Shown here: piece by piece, positions 26,501-34,101 of the stretch
How positions within the stretch are numbered: position 1 is the first letter of the stretch
Layout of the letters: each line of letters begins with the position of its first letter
Assembly (NCBI GenBank): GCA_015061945.1
Contig: SUVP01000010.1
Coordinates: forward strand, 1-64,000
Direction: 5' to 3'
Origin: Opitutales bacterium
Lineage (GTDB): Bacteria > Verrucomicrobiota > Verrucomicrobiia > Opitutales > Intestinicryptomonadaceae
DNA length: 64,000 bases
Notes under the pieces: generated by a model
The model's input: only the letters and a program-made list of their open reading frames with translations
What the model was told of the DNA's origin: nothing
The model's database searches: none
Program-made: the position numbers and the translations under genes

Positions 26501-26683
26501 ATTCATTATAACTTCTGGCGAAGCACCAGAGTAAGTTCCGTAAACGACAATCGTTGTTGGTATGATATTTGGGTACTGCGTTACTGGCAGATTGAAATAT
26601 GATATAAACCCGACGAGCGTTATTATGATTGAAATTACACTCGCAAAAATCGGTTTATTGATGAAAAAGTGCGAGAACTTCAT
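23555..26683 (-). CDS. RND multidrug efflux transporter, AcrB-like
   Basis: The 1042-residue inner-membrane protein is full length for hydrophobe/amphiphile RND pumps, which export drugs using the proton gradient. It starts MKFSHFFINKPIFA as in the family. The proton-relay aspartates lie in GIVVDDAIVVVENVERNM in helix 4, and the conserved lysine lies in GLACKNAILIVEFAK in helix 10. Two large periplasmic loops follow helices 1 and 7. The adaptor gene ends directly before its ATG, forming a pair. No TolC-like channel gene is next to them, so an outer-membrane partner must be encoded elsewhere. Confidence 0.95.
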   Translation of the reverse strand: MKFSHFFINKPIFASVISIIITLVGFISYFNLPVTQYPNIIPTTIVVYGTYSGASPEVIMNTTVAPIEQQLNGVEGMEYMSSLCQPSGSWTITVTFATGTNPDIAQVLVQNKVSQAQTRVPQEVRDIGINVKKRSSDLILTINLYSPKGTRDKVYLSNYAITQIQDRLSRIYGVSEFTTWGNKEYSMRIWMNPDRLAALGLSPTQVINALKEQNKQVAAGSLNKPPLETGAAFELLINAQGRLSTEKEFGNIIVKYMPDGRIIHLRDVARIELGAYTYENDTFVNMMPSITFGMYQLPGTNSIDTVDRLFEELAEMKKTFPEDVDYHISYDATEYVRESINAVYSAIFEAVLLVVFVVLLFLQNWRAAIIPLFAIPVSLIGTFAMMYMFGFTINNLTLFGLVLAIGIVVDDAIVVVENVERNMANNTPVRQAVADAMTQIQGALVAIVLVLSSAFIPTAFLTGISGQFYRQFALTIATSTILSGLVSLTLTPALCALLLKHETKNKSIFALIWDYTIGLPIRWFNIAFDFSSEIYGKLIKFIVKLSPLFLILYCLLLWATAEIFKSTPTGFIPRQDRGFFSARLELPEGASFERTAELMNVAGKTANGMVGTRLIYTIVGDKYTNIGRLSFRLENRHKRDKEGNSIEKLMNKAKTMLTDAIIGAKLNIYTPAIVSGMASGGDIKCMLQDRAGLGIENLEKQTKLLIEEIEKLPSISSSYTTFKATNPQLYLDIDRERAQKLNVPISSIFTTMQYNLGSVYVNDFNILGRVYRVVAQAESNRRKDIADIYRLKVPNALGQTVPLGSVAKIKRYVGPNNLVRYNLYTSSEIFANVSKGYSSGEAMRQIEELAARILPTGMGIEWTDIAYEEKKVGNTSIYIFAVCVVFVFLLLSALYESWILPLSVILIVPLVLLFAMLGINLHGFSNNLMAQIGFVALIGLACKNAILIVEFAKQREDKGEDLVSALATASKNRLRPIMMTSFAFILGVVPLAFGQGPGCELRQPLGTSVMYGMIGVTILGCIMTPVFYYVIRRIFGNPIIKK

Positions 26684-27817
26684 TTAGTCTTTTAACTCCT
26701 TCATTATTGGTGTGATTTTTCTACCAGCTTTGGCTTTGTGGAAACCATTGATAATTACGCAATCTTCAGGTGTTACCCCAGATGTAATAATTTGCATCTT
26801 TCCGACAATCTCGCCAACTTGCACTTTGCGATATTCAACGATGTTATCTTTATTTACCACAAAAACGAATCTGCCAACGAGGTCTGTTCCAATTGCAGAT
26901 TCAGGCAACAATATTCTTTTTACAGGGTCGCTACTTCTCAAGCTGATAACGCCAAACATACCTGGGAAAAGTTTTCCTTTTGAATTTTCGATGTCTGCAC
27001 GCAACTCGATTGACGATGCGTTAAGTGTATTGTCGACGTATGTTAAGCAACCAGTGTGCGATGGTGTGTTTTCATCCAAAAGCTTTAGTTTAACTGGGGG
27101 ACCGGAACGTTCCGAAGCATTGATAGATTCAAACAATCTCGAAGATGTATATTTAATAATATCTCTTTCGCTGATTTCAAAATATGCGTAAACAATATCA
27201 CGAGAGACGACCGTTGCCATAAGTGTTGTCGATGCATCGATAAGGTTTCCTTCGTCAACTCGGCGACGGCTGACGTATCCAGAGATAGGCGAGCGTGTCT
27301 TTGTAAATTCGAGGTTGAGCATTGCATCTTTAAGTTTTGCTTGTGCACTCATCAGCACTGCTTTTGCACTAAGCAGTTCGCTCTTACGAGTTTCGAGAAC
27401 TTCTCGCGAAATAGCGTTTGCTCGATAAAGCTCTTGAGCACGTTTCAAATTGCTTTCTGCAAGCTCGATGCGAGCTTCGGTTTCTTTTACCGACGCTTGC
27501 GATGCTTCGACCATCGCTTCAAATGGACGTGGGTCAATCTCAAAAAGAATATCGCCTGCTTTTACAAAATCGCCGTCTGTGAAGCAGATTTTTTCGAGGT
27601 ATCCGCTTACTCGCGAACGCACTTCTACCGATTTTTCGCCTTCGATGCGTGCTGTATATTCGTCCCAAACTTCGATGTCTTTTACGAGTGGTTTTGTAAC
27701 TTCAACTCTGTTATCTGCTGGCTTTACTTCTTTCGTATCCTTCTTTTCAAAGCATGCCGAAAGCGATATTACAGCCATAGTTGCAATAAGTGATGTAGTA
27801 ATTTTCCTCAAGTTCAT
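26684..27817 (-). CDS. RND efflux periplasmic adaptor (membrane fusion protein), AcrA-like
   Basis: The 377-residue protein has a lipoprotein signal with lipobox LSAC (cysteine at residue 22). It links the inner-membrane pump to an outer-membrane channel. The biotinyl-lipoyl-like segment (VRSRVSGYLEKICFTDGDFVKAGDILFEIDP) is followed by a helical hairpin (about residues 105-165). The beta-barrel and membrane-proximal parts come next, with PISGYVSRRRVDEGNLI and LRADIENSKGKLFPGMFG. Its stop codon adjoins the start of the pump gene. Confidence 0.93.
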   Translation of the reverse strand: MNLRKITTSLIATMAVISLSACFEKKDTKEVKPADNRVEVTKPLVKDIEVWDEYTARIEGEKSVEVRSRVSGYLEKICFTDGDFVKAGDILFEIDPRPFEAMVEASQASVKETEARIELAESNLKRAQELYRANAISREVLETRKSELLSAKAVLMSAQAKLKDAMLNLEFTKTRSPISGYVSRRRVDEGNLIDASTTLMATVVSRDIVYAYFEISERDIIKYTSSRLFESINASERSGPPVKLKLLDENTPSHTGCLTYVDNTLNASSIELRADIENSKGKLFPGMFGVISLRSSDPVKRILLPESAIGTDLVGRFVFVVNKDNIVEYRKVQVGEIVGKMQIITSGVTPEDCVIINGFHKAKAGRKITPIMKELKD

Positions 27818-27872
27818 TGTGATAAAGTTGTATCAGTTTTTCTTAAGGAATTTTTTTGAAAAATATACAAAC

Positions 27873-27921
27873 AAAAAAATCCCCCCTTTATAATGTACAA
27901 ATTTATAAACGAGGGATTTGT
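27873..27921 (-). terminator. Probable terminator of the rnr operon
   Basis: On the minus strand AAATCCCTC (27911-27919) can pair with a GGGGGGATTT arm (27877-27886), followed by a T run. The loop is long, about 24 bases, so confidence is moderate. Confidence 0.5.
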
Positions 27922-27935
27922 TTCATACAAGTTTT

Positions 27936-30269
27936 TTATCTACGTTTATTTCTTTTTTTTAATGTTTTTTCTGTTGCCGAATTTGCGATATGAAAATCTA
28001 TTTGACGTTTAAATCTGTCGATAGATTCAACTTCTACACTAATTTTGTCGCCAAGTCTGTATACGTTGCCCGAGCTACGTCCACGAAGTTCGGTTGAATC
28101 ATCGCTCAAGCGATAAATATCGTCGTGCATTGTGTGGATATGAACAAACCCAAACGCCATTGATTGTGTGAGTTCAACAAAAAAGCCGTGATTTGAAAGC
28201 GACGTTATTACAGCTTCAAACGCTTCACCTGTGCCAATCGACTTTTCAAAAAATTCCATCAATTTGATTTTTCGTGATTCTCTTTCGGCTTCAGCACTTG
28301 CGTGTTCTGTTTCAGAGATGTGCGTTGCAGATGCGTCGAGAGCAGTTTTTGAGATTAGCTGAATTGCTCCTTTTACTGCACCTTGCATTTTGAGTGTTTT
28401 CATCAAGTAGTCGAGATTGCGATGCACTGTGAGGTCGGCATAGCGTCGGATTGGCGATGTAAAGTGTGCGTAATAAACTTTGTTCAAACCGTAGTGTCCG
28501 TCTGCTGATGCACGATATTCCGCACGTTTCATACTTCGCAAAAATTTTGTCTTTAGTAGGAAGTTTTGCGGGTGCGTGTCAATTTCAGCCAAGACTTTTA
28601 TTATCTCTTTACGTGAAGTTAAATCGCCACAAACGACATTAAAGGTCGCTAATTCTTCGCGTAGTTCAGAGAGTTTTTCGGGATCGGGTTCGTCGTGGAC
28701 ACGGGAGATATAAGGCAAGTGGTTTGAAAAGAGAATTTTTGCAACTGCTTCGTTTGCCGAAAGCATATACTCTTCGATAAGTTGGTGGCTTTCGTTGTAA
28801 TCGATTTTTTCAATTCTATCGGCGTATCCTTCGGCATTGCAGAAGATTTTAAATTCAGGCATTTCAAGATCAAAGCTACCTTCTCGCATTCTCTTTTTAC
28901 GCAAGGTGCTTGCGATATCCCAAAGGCGACGCACATTTGTTTTCAACGTCTTGAATTCTTCTGGGGTAAGGTCTGAAAGCGGTTTGCCTGTGAATGCAGT
29001 TTCGTAATTTTCGGGAGGTTGAACAGAGAGGATTTTTGAATCGTCATCTTCGGTAATAAGTGCGTGGGCTTGCTCATAGCTTAAGCGTTTTACACTTCTA
29101 ATTACTGAATTTGCAAAGCGTGCCGACTTGCAGTTGCCCGAATTATCGAACTTGAGGAACACGCTTTTTACGAGTCTATCTTGATCTTCTACCAGCGAGC
29201 AAATTCCGTTTGAAAGTGCGAATGGCAACATCGGTATTACTGTGCCAACGAGATAAGTTGAGTTTCCACGTTTACCAGCTTCTTTGTCGAGTGCAGTGTT
29301 CGGGCGGACATAGTGCGATACATCGGCAATGTGTACGCCAACTTCCCATTCTCCGTCTTTATCGAGTTCGAGAGATATTGCGTCGTCAAAATCTTTTGCA
29401 TCAACAGGGTCGATTGTGATTGTGAATTTTCCACGCATATCGCAACGTCCGACGACTTCTTTAGGTCGGACAAAATCGGGCGTATTGTTTGCTTCTTCTT
29501 CGACATCTTCGGGGAATGTTTCCGATAAATCGTACTTCGACAAAATCGCTCTGTACTCTGCCATTGGAGTATGGCTTTCGCCAAAGTTTTCGATGATTTC
29601 ACCAGACGGATTTATGTGGCGTTGTGTCCAATCATTTAATTTTACGACAACTTTATCATTCTCTACTGGTACAGGCGTAAGCCCCGATTTTGCTGGATCG
29701 GCAACGATAATATCGTAGAAAAATTTTGGGTCATCTGGAACTACGTGCCAAAAGTTATATGAGCGACGCAACGTGCCAATAACCTTTTCATTTTTTCTTT
29801 CGAGGATTCTAATTACACGTGCGTATTTTGTGCCGTCGTCAAAATAATTTTTTTCAACGTATCTATTCTTTTTCGACTTTTTACCGAAAGCTCCGCGTGC
29901 GTTGCCGAATCGCTTTTTGCCAGCGACAATAATTCTTGCCAGTACGTTATCGCCATTGAGGGCAACGCCAGTGTCTTCTTGTCTGAACTCGATAACATCG
30001 CCTTTGGCAGTTCTCATATAGGCTCTGCCACTCGGGCGGAAGTCGATAGTTCCGCTGACTAAATCGAGCTCATCAGACGATGCGTATCTGTCGCCTTTAA
30101 CTTTTGCGACAACTCCGCCTTTGACCATTTCAGCGAGAACGCTTTTTAACTTCAAAATATCTTTGCGATTTAGTCCGAGCATCAATGCGAGTTCGTGTGC
30201 CGAAAGTGGCACATAATTTTTACTTCGCATTATGTTTATCAATTTTTCGGAGAGATTTTCTTTTTTCAT
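27936..30269 (-). CDS. rnr: Ribonuclease R
   Basis: The 777-residue protein is a 3'-to-5' exoribonuclease that degrades structured RNA and acts in mRNA and rRNA quality control. It has an N-terminal helix-turn-helix segment, cold-shock domains, the RNB catalytic domain and a C-terminal S1 domain. The RNB metal site is intact: TIDPVDAKDFDDAISL, then GVHIADVSHYV. The S1 domain ends in a basic tail (KTLKKRNKRR). Its start overlaps the stop of the HemX-like gene by one base (TAATG), so it is the last gene of the haem operon. Confidence 0.95.
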   Translation of the reverse strand: MKKENLSEKLINIMRSKNYVPLSAHELALMLGLNRKDILKLKSVLAEMVKGGVVAKVKGDRYASSDELDLVSGTIDFRPSGRAYMRTAKGDVIEFRQEDTGVALNGDNVLARIIVAGKKRFGNARGAFGKKSKKNRYVEKNYFDDGTKYARVIRILERKNEKVIGTLRRSYNFWHVVPDDPKFFYDIIVADPAKSGLTPVPVENDKVVVKLNDWTQRHINPSGEIIENFGESHTPMAEYRAILSKYDLSETFPEDVEEEANNTPDFVRPKEVVGRCDMRGKFTITIDPVDAKDFDDAISLELDKDGEWEVGVHIADVSHYVRPNTALDKEAGKRGNSTYLVGTVIPMLPFALSNGICSLVEDQDRLVKSVFLKFDNSGNCKSARFANSVIRSVKRLSYEQAHALITEDDDSKILSVQPPENYETAFTGKPLSDLTPEEFKTLKTNVRRLWDIASTLRKKRMREGSFDLEMPEFKIFCNAEGYADRIEKIDYNESHQLIEEYMLSANEAVAKILFSNHLPYISRVHDEPDPEKLSELREELATFNVVCGDLTSRKEIIKVLAEIDTHPQNFLLKTKFLRSMKRAEYRASADGHYGLNKVYYAHFTSPIRRYADLTVHRNLDYLMKTLKMQGAVKGAIQLISKTALDASATHISETEHASAEAERESRKIKLMEFFEKSIGTGEAFEAVITSLSNHGFFVELTQSMAFGFVHIHTMHDDIYRLSDDSTELRGRSSGNVYRLGDKISVEVESIDRFKRQIDFHIANSATEKTLKKRNKRR

Positions 30270-31063
30270 TATATCGCCATTCTAAGCTCGATTGGAATGA
30301 GCATTATTATTGCAAAAATAAAAAGAGTTATCGAAGCTTTTGCGAGTTTTGCACCACGTAAATATCCCATAAGTGCAGTGAAGCACAGTGTTAGTTGCAA
30401 TGCGAAAATTGCACCACCTAACGTAAATTTTAATAAAAGTTCAGGCGTGTGCGATAACGTGCTTGCTGTGATTATTCCAGCTGTGATTGATGCGAACATT
30501 GTCGTTGCAGATGTCGCTATGAACACAGATATTCCTTTTTCAAGCATCTCTAATGAAGGCATCGGAATTTCTTTTGAAGAATGAAATTTTTTTCGCAAAG
30601 AATTTTTTTGTTTTAGATAGACTCCTCCAAAAATTGCCGAGACAGCTAACGCACCATACGACAACGCAACAAGCAAACCATGCACTACCGCAAAGCTTGG
30701 TGTCGATTTTATCGAACCACCCATTACTTGCGAGAACATAGGGCAAGCCTGTGGCAATAGTGTCAAGATTGCTACTGGGAACATTGTGAAAAATCCGTTC
30801 TTTATGAACATCGGTATTGCAATTTGCAATAGTGCGATAATCCATGCGATAGAAAGAATAAGTCCGTACGAATTACCAACGGGCGATTGCATATCGGGGG
30901 CGTATTGCACGAGCATTGCAACCGTGTGAAAGATAAATCCAACAAGTGCGAGAATGTAAGTTCCACGCTTTTTCACATCGGGACTTTTTTTGAAACATGG
31001 GAATATTACCGATGCCACATAGAGTAGTCCGGCAATTAAAATAGTGATTGAAAATATTGTCAT
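30269..31063 (-). CDS. HemX/CcsA-like multi-pass membrane protein
   Basis: The 264-residue protein has about eight membrane helices and resembles the cytochrome c assembly (CcsA/CcmC) superfamily, nearest in size and features to HemX/YpjD. The haem-handling WWD motif of true CcsA/CcmC proteins is not seen. HemX proteins affect glutamyl-tRNA reductase level or haem handling in Gram-positive bacteria. Here it lies after ferrochelatase with a 4-base ATGA overlap and before rnr, so a role in haem or cytochrome formation is likely but inferred. Confidence 0.7.
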   Translation of the reverse strand: MTIFSITILIAGLLYVASVIFPCFKKSPDVKKRGTYILALVGFIFHTVAMLVQYAPDMQSPVGNSYGLILSIAWIIALLQIAIPMFIKNGFFTMFPVAILTLLPQACPMFSQVMGGSIKSTPSFAVVHGLLVALSYGALAVSAIFGGVYLKQKNSLRKKFHSSKEIPMPSLEMLEKGISVFIATSATTMFASITAGIITASTLSHTPELLLKFTLGGAIFALQLTLCFTALMGYLRGAKLAKASITLFIFAIIMLIPIELRMAI

Positions 31064-31971
31064 TTTATTTTGTTAAGTTCATCGCAGAGAATTTCTGCGT
31101 GTATATCTGAATCATTTAAGCAAGGGATGTAGGTGAATTTTTCTCCTCCACGTTCATAAAAATAATTTCTCAAATCTGTGTTAATCTCGATGAGTGTTTC
31201 GGTGCAATCTGTCGAGAATCCGGCACAAATAACGGCGATATTTTTAATTCCGCGTGCAGTCAATTTGCGAATCAAGCTTTCTGTTGATGGCTCAAGCCAT
31301 TTGCCTTTTCCGGTTTTTGATTGCCACCCCAAGAGAACATTTTTGCGTTCTGTTTTTTTGCAAAGTAGCTCTATCGTTTTTTCGCATTCTTGTGCGTATG
31401 GATTTTTCATACTCAATGGAACAGAATGAAACGACGCTATGAGTGCATCGGATTCTACTGCTTTTATTGAGTCGGCGAGGGCTTGAATGTAAAGTTGATT
31501 GTCGCAATAAGATTCCACAAAATCGAATTTTTCGTTCGGAAATTTTTTTATGTTTGCGATAACATTTTTCATCGATTGCGTTGTGGGCATCGAATTTTGT
31601 GGGTACATAGGCAAAATGCAAAAGTGCGTTGCACCTTCGATTCTCGCTTTTTCGATAACATCAATCAAATTATTTTTTCCGTAGCGATAAGCAAAATATG
31701 TTTTACGCAAAGATAGTTTTTCAACTTTTTTTGCGAGCGATTCTGTGTATTCAAAAATCGGCGAACGTCCATTTATTGCGACCTTTTGCGAGTTCTTGCA
31801 ATATATGGATTTTCTTTTTTTTGCGATACGCCTTGCCAAAAGTTGTCTAAATGGAAAAGGCAACGGCAAGACAAATCTGTCGGAGAGAAACTCTCGCATA
31901 AAAGCTTCGGCACCGTCTTCTGTGAGGGTTGAAGACGCACCGAGGTTTGCAATTATGTCGATTCTTTTCAC
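31060..31971 (-). CDS. hemH: Ferrochelatase
   Basis: The 303-residue protein inserts ferrous iron into a porphyrin, the last or next-to-last step of haem synthesis. The catalytic histidine is H182 in ASFHSVPLS, and the conserved acidic pair is in GFSTDCTETLIEI (E258, E262). The ILPMYPQ segment is also typical. The start codon is GTG at 31971, one base after the stop of the oxidase gene; no ATG fits as well. It is slightly shorter than many ferrochelatases (about 310-340 residues). Confidence 0.92.
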   Translation of the reverse strand: MKRIDIIANLGASSTLTEDGAEAFMREFLSDRFVLPLPFPFRQLLARRIAKKRKSIYCKNSQKVAINGRSPIFEYTESLAKKVEKLSLRKTYFAYRYGKNNLIDVIEKARIEGATHFCILPMYPQNSMPTTQSMKNVIANIKKFPNEKFDFVESYCDNQLYIQALADSIKAVESDALIASFHSVPLSMKNPYAQECEKTIELLCKKTERKNVLLGWQSKTGKGKWLEPSTESLIRKLTARGIKNIAVICAGFSTDCTETLIEINTDLRNYFYERGGEKFTYIPCLNDSDIHAEILCDELNKIK

Positions 31972-31972
31972 C

Positions 31973-33346
31973 TTATTGACTTATTCTATCGGCGAGTTTT
32001 GATGCCGTAGAAAGAGCACTTTCCAAACATGAGCTTACACCGACGCCACCACGATACGCCCCAACAAGTGCGATACTTGGGAACTTGCGTTCAAACTCAT
32101 CAATAGCTTCGAGAATTTCCCCGTAGCCGACATTGTATTGCGGAATAGCGTGTTTCCAGAAAAACATTTTTTGGAAGATTGGTTCGCCTTTTACGCCGAG
32201 CATTTTTTCAATGTCTGCAAGGACGATTTTCTTCATCTCATCTTCTGGAAGCGATGCGAGGTTTGGATAACGCATTCCACCGATATAGTTTGTCAGCGTT
32301 GCACAACCGTCTTTTGCACGTTCCGAGAATATGCTCGATACAAATAGCGAACCGAGAATTTTGAAGTTTTCTTTTGCGGGCGTCAACGCACCGAAGCCGT
32401 CGAGCTTGTGTGCAATTTGATTGCGTTCAAAGCCAGTAGTGAATGTTGCAACTGGAGCGTATTTGATTTTCTCGAGGAATTTTAATTCAGAAGCGAGACT
32501 TCCAGCCAAAGGCAATTTTTCAATTTCAGGAGCGGGGATTGCGATAACGAGTGCGTCGTAATTTTCGCAAACTTCTTCGTCTTTTGTCGCCCATTGAACT
32601 TGCCAACCTTCACCGCTAAAATCAATCGATATAATTTTTGCGTCGCATTTGATTGAATCGCCAAGTGCTTTTGCGATTGATTCTGGCAGAGTTTTCATTC
32701 CGCCTTTAAATGAAATCATCATCGGCTTGAAGAAGTTGCCAGTGGCACGTTTTTCTTTCATCGATTTTATCGCACCACGAATAATCGAACCATATTTTTG
32801 TTCGAGATTCCAGAATGGTGGGAAGGCGTGTTTTGCAGAAAGTTTTTCAGGGTCGCCCCCGTACACGCCAGCCATAAACGGATTTATCGCATAGTCGAGA
32901 ACATCATTGCCGAAGCGATGTCTGATAAATTCAGCCATACTTGGATCATCTGCTTGAATCTTTTTTACGAAAGGTTCGCAGAGTAATCTTATCTTTCCGA
33001 AGAATGAAAATAGTGGTGTAAACAGCAATGAGAATGGACTCATCGGCACAGCTTGTGGCTTGCCGTATTTTACAAAGAATCGTTTTTTTGCGATTGGGTT
33101 CGACACTTCCATTTTCGCTTTAGCACCGATTCTATCGAGGAAGTCGAGTGTCTTTTGGCTTTGTATCATTACCGAGTTTGAACCACTCTCTGCTTTGAAA
33201 CCATCTTTTTCAAATGTATCAATAACTCCGCCAGCTCGCGAAAGTTTTTCGAGAACTACGACATCAAAACCTTTATCTTTGAGCTTAAGAGCAGAAGTCA
33301 ATCCACTCACGCCCGCACCTATAACAATAGCTTTTTTATTTTCCAT
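31973..33346 (-). CDS. hemY: Protoporphyrinogen/coproporphyrinogen oxidase
   Basis: The 457-residue flavoprotein oxidises protoporphyrinogen IX or coproporphyrinogen III, the step before iron insertion. The FAD-binding motif GAGVSG is at residues 10-15. Typical segments follow, including RAGGVIDTFEKDGF, the middle GVYGGDPEKLS, and the C-terminal GVGVSSCLESA. I chose the ATG at 33346 over an upstream TTG. It heads the operon oxidase-hemH-HemX-like-rnr, and the pairing with hemH supports the haem assignment. Oxygen dependence implies the organism meets oxygen at least sometimes. The gene is also called hemG in some schemes. Confidence 0.9.
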   Translation of the reverse strand: MENKKAIVIGAGVSGLTSALKLKDKGFDVVVLEKLSRAGGVIDTFEKDGFKAESGSNSVMIQSQKTLDFLDRIGAKAKMEVSNPIAKKRFFVKYGKPQAVPMSPFSLLFTPLFSFFGKIRLLCEPFVKKIQADDPSMAEFIRHRFGNDVLDYAINPFMAGVYGGDPEKLSAKHAFPPFWNLEQKYGSIIRGAIKSMKEKRATGNFFKPMMISFKGGMKTLPESIAKALGDSIKCDAKIISIDFSGEGWQVQWATKDEEVCENYDALVIAIPAPEIEKLPLAGSLASELKFLEKIKYAPVATFTTGFERNQIAHKLDGFGALTPAKENFKILGSLFVSSIFSERAKDGCATLTNYIGGMRYPNLASLPEDEMKKIVLADIEKMLGVKGEPIFQKMFFWKHAIPQYNVGYGEILEAIDEFERKFPSIALVGAYRGGVGVSSCLESALSTASKLADRISQ

Positions 33347-33508
33347 TTGTAGCGTCAAATTTATTGCAGATTCTTTCTCTACGCAAGATTTTTGTTATAT
33401 CTTTTTTAATACTGTCGATAACTTGAAATGTTTTAACGCCTTGCACGCAACAAGCGGATTTACGTTAACAATCCCCGTGTAAGACTTCAAAAAAAGAAAA
33501 GGAATAAT
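33347..33508. promoter_or_regulatory. Divergent promoter region between the haem operon and aaxB
   Basis: The 162-base interval separates divergent operons. For the haem operon a TTGCGT / TAAATT pair with 17-base spacing exists on the minus strand, but only about 11 bases before the ATG. I could not find convincing boxes for aaxB. AAAGGAA lies 9 bases before aaxB and is its ribosome binding site. Confidence 0.35.
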
Positions 33509-34093
33509 ATGGTATTAGGTACAAGATATCCAACATTGGCGTTTCACACAGGCGGAGCAGGTGAGTCTGACGACGGTATCCCTCCACAACCGTTTGAAAC
33601 ATTCTGTTATGATTCAGCATTATTGCAGGCGAAGATTGAAAACTTCAATGTAGTCCCCTACACATCGGTTTTGCCGAAGGAACTTTTTGGCAGAATTTAT
33701 CCTGTCAATGAAGTTGAAAAATACTTCAAGCATGGTGCAGTTTTGGAAACAATTATTGCAGGTAATGGTGCAAAAAGTTCGGAACACAAAGCGATTGCAA
33801 CAGGCGTTGGCATCTGTTGGGGCGCTGATGATAACGGTGAGCTTATCGGCGGTTGGGCTGCCGAATACGTCGAATATTTCGACACTTGGATTGATTCAGA
33901 TATAGCAAGGGCTCATTGTGAAATGTGGCTGAATAAATCGCTCAATCACGAGCTCGATATACGTGGAGTGAAGAAACATAGTCAGTTCCAAATCTTCAAT
34001 AATTTCATAAATATCAAAAAGTCGTTTGGGTACTGCTTGACAGCATTGGGCTTCTTGAATTTTGAATTTGCCGACCCAGTAAAAATTAAGTAG
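33509..34093 (+). CDS. aaxB: Pyruvoyl-dependent arginine decarboxylase, AaxB-type
   Basis: The 194-residue proenzyme is strikingly close to chlamydial AaxB along its whole length, including [38 protein letters not shown] and [12 protein letters not shown]-like segments. AaxB decarboxylates arginine to agmatine with release of carbon dioxide and consumption of a proton. The self-cleavage site PYTSVLPKE places Thr52-Ser53 at the same positions as in the chlamydial enzyme; Ser53 would become the pyruvoyl group. The matching antiporter gene starts 8 bases after its stop. A non-pyruvoyl function is unlikely because the cleavage site is intact. Confidence 0.95.
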   Translation: MVLGTRYPTLAFHTGGAGESDDGIPPQPFETFCYDSALLQAKIENFNVVPYTSVLPKELFGRIYPVNEVEKYFKHGAVLETIIAGNGAKSSEHKAIATGVGICWGADDNGELIGGWAAEYVEYFDTWIDSDIARAHCEMWLNKSLNHELDIRGVKKHSQFQIFNNFINIKKSFGYCLTALGFLNFEFADPVKIK

Positions 34094-34101
34094 GAAATAT
34101 T

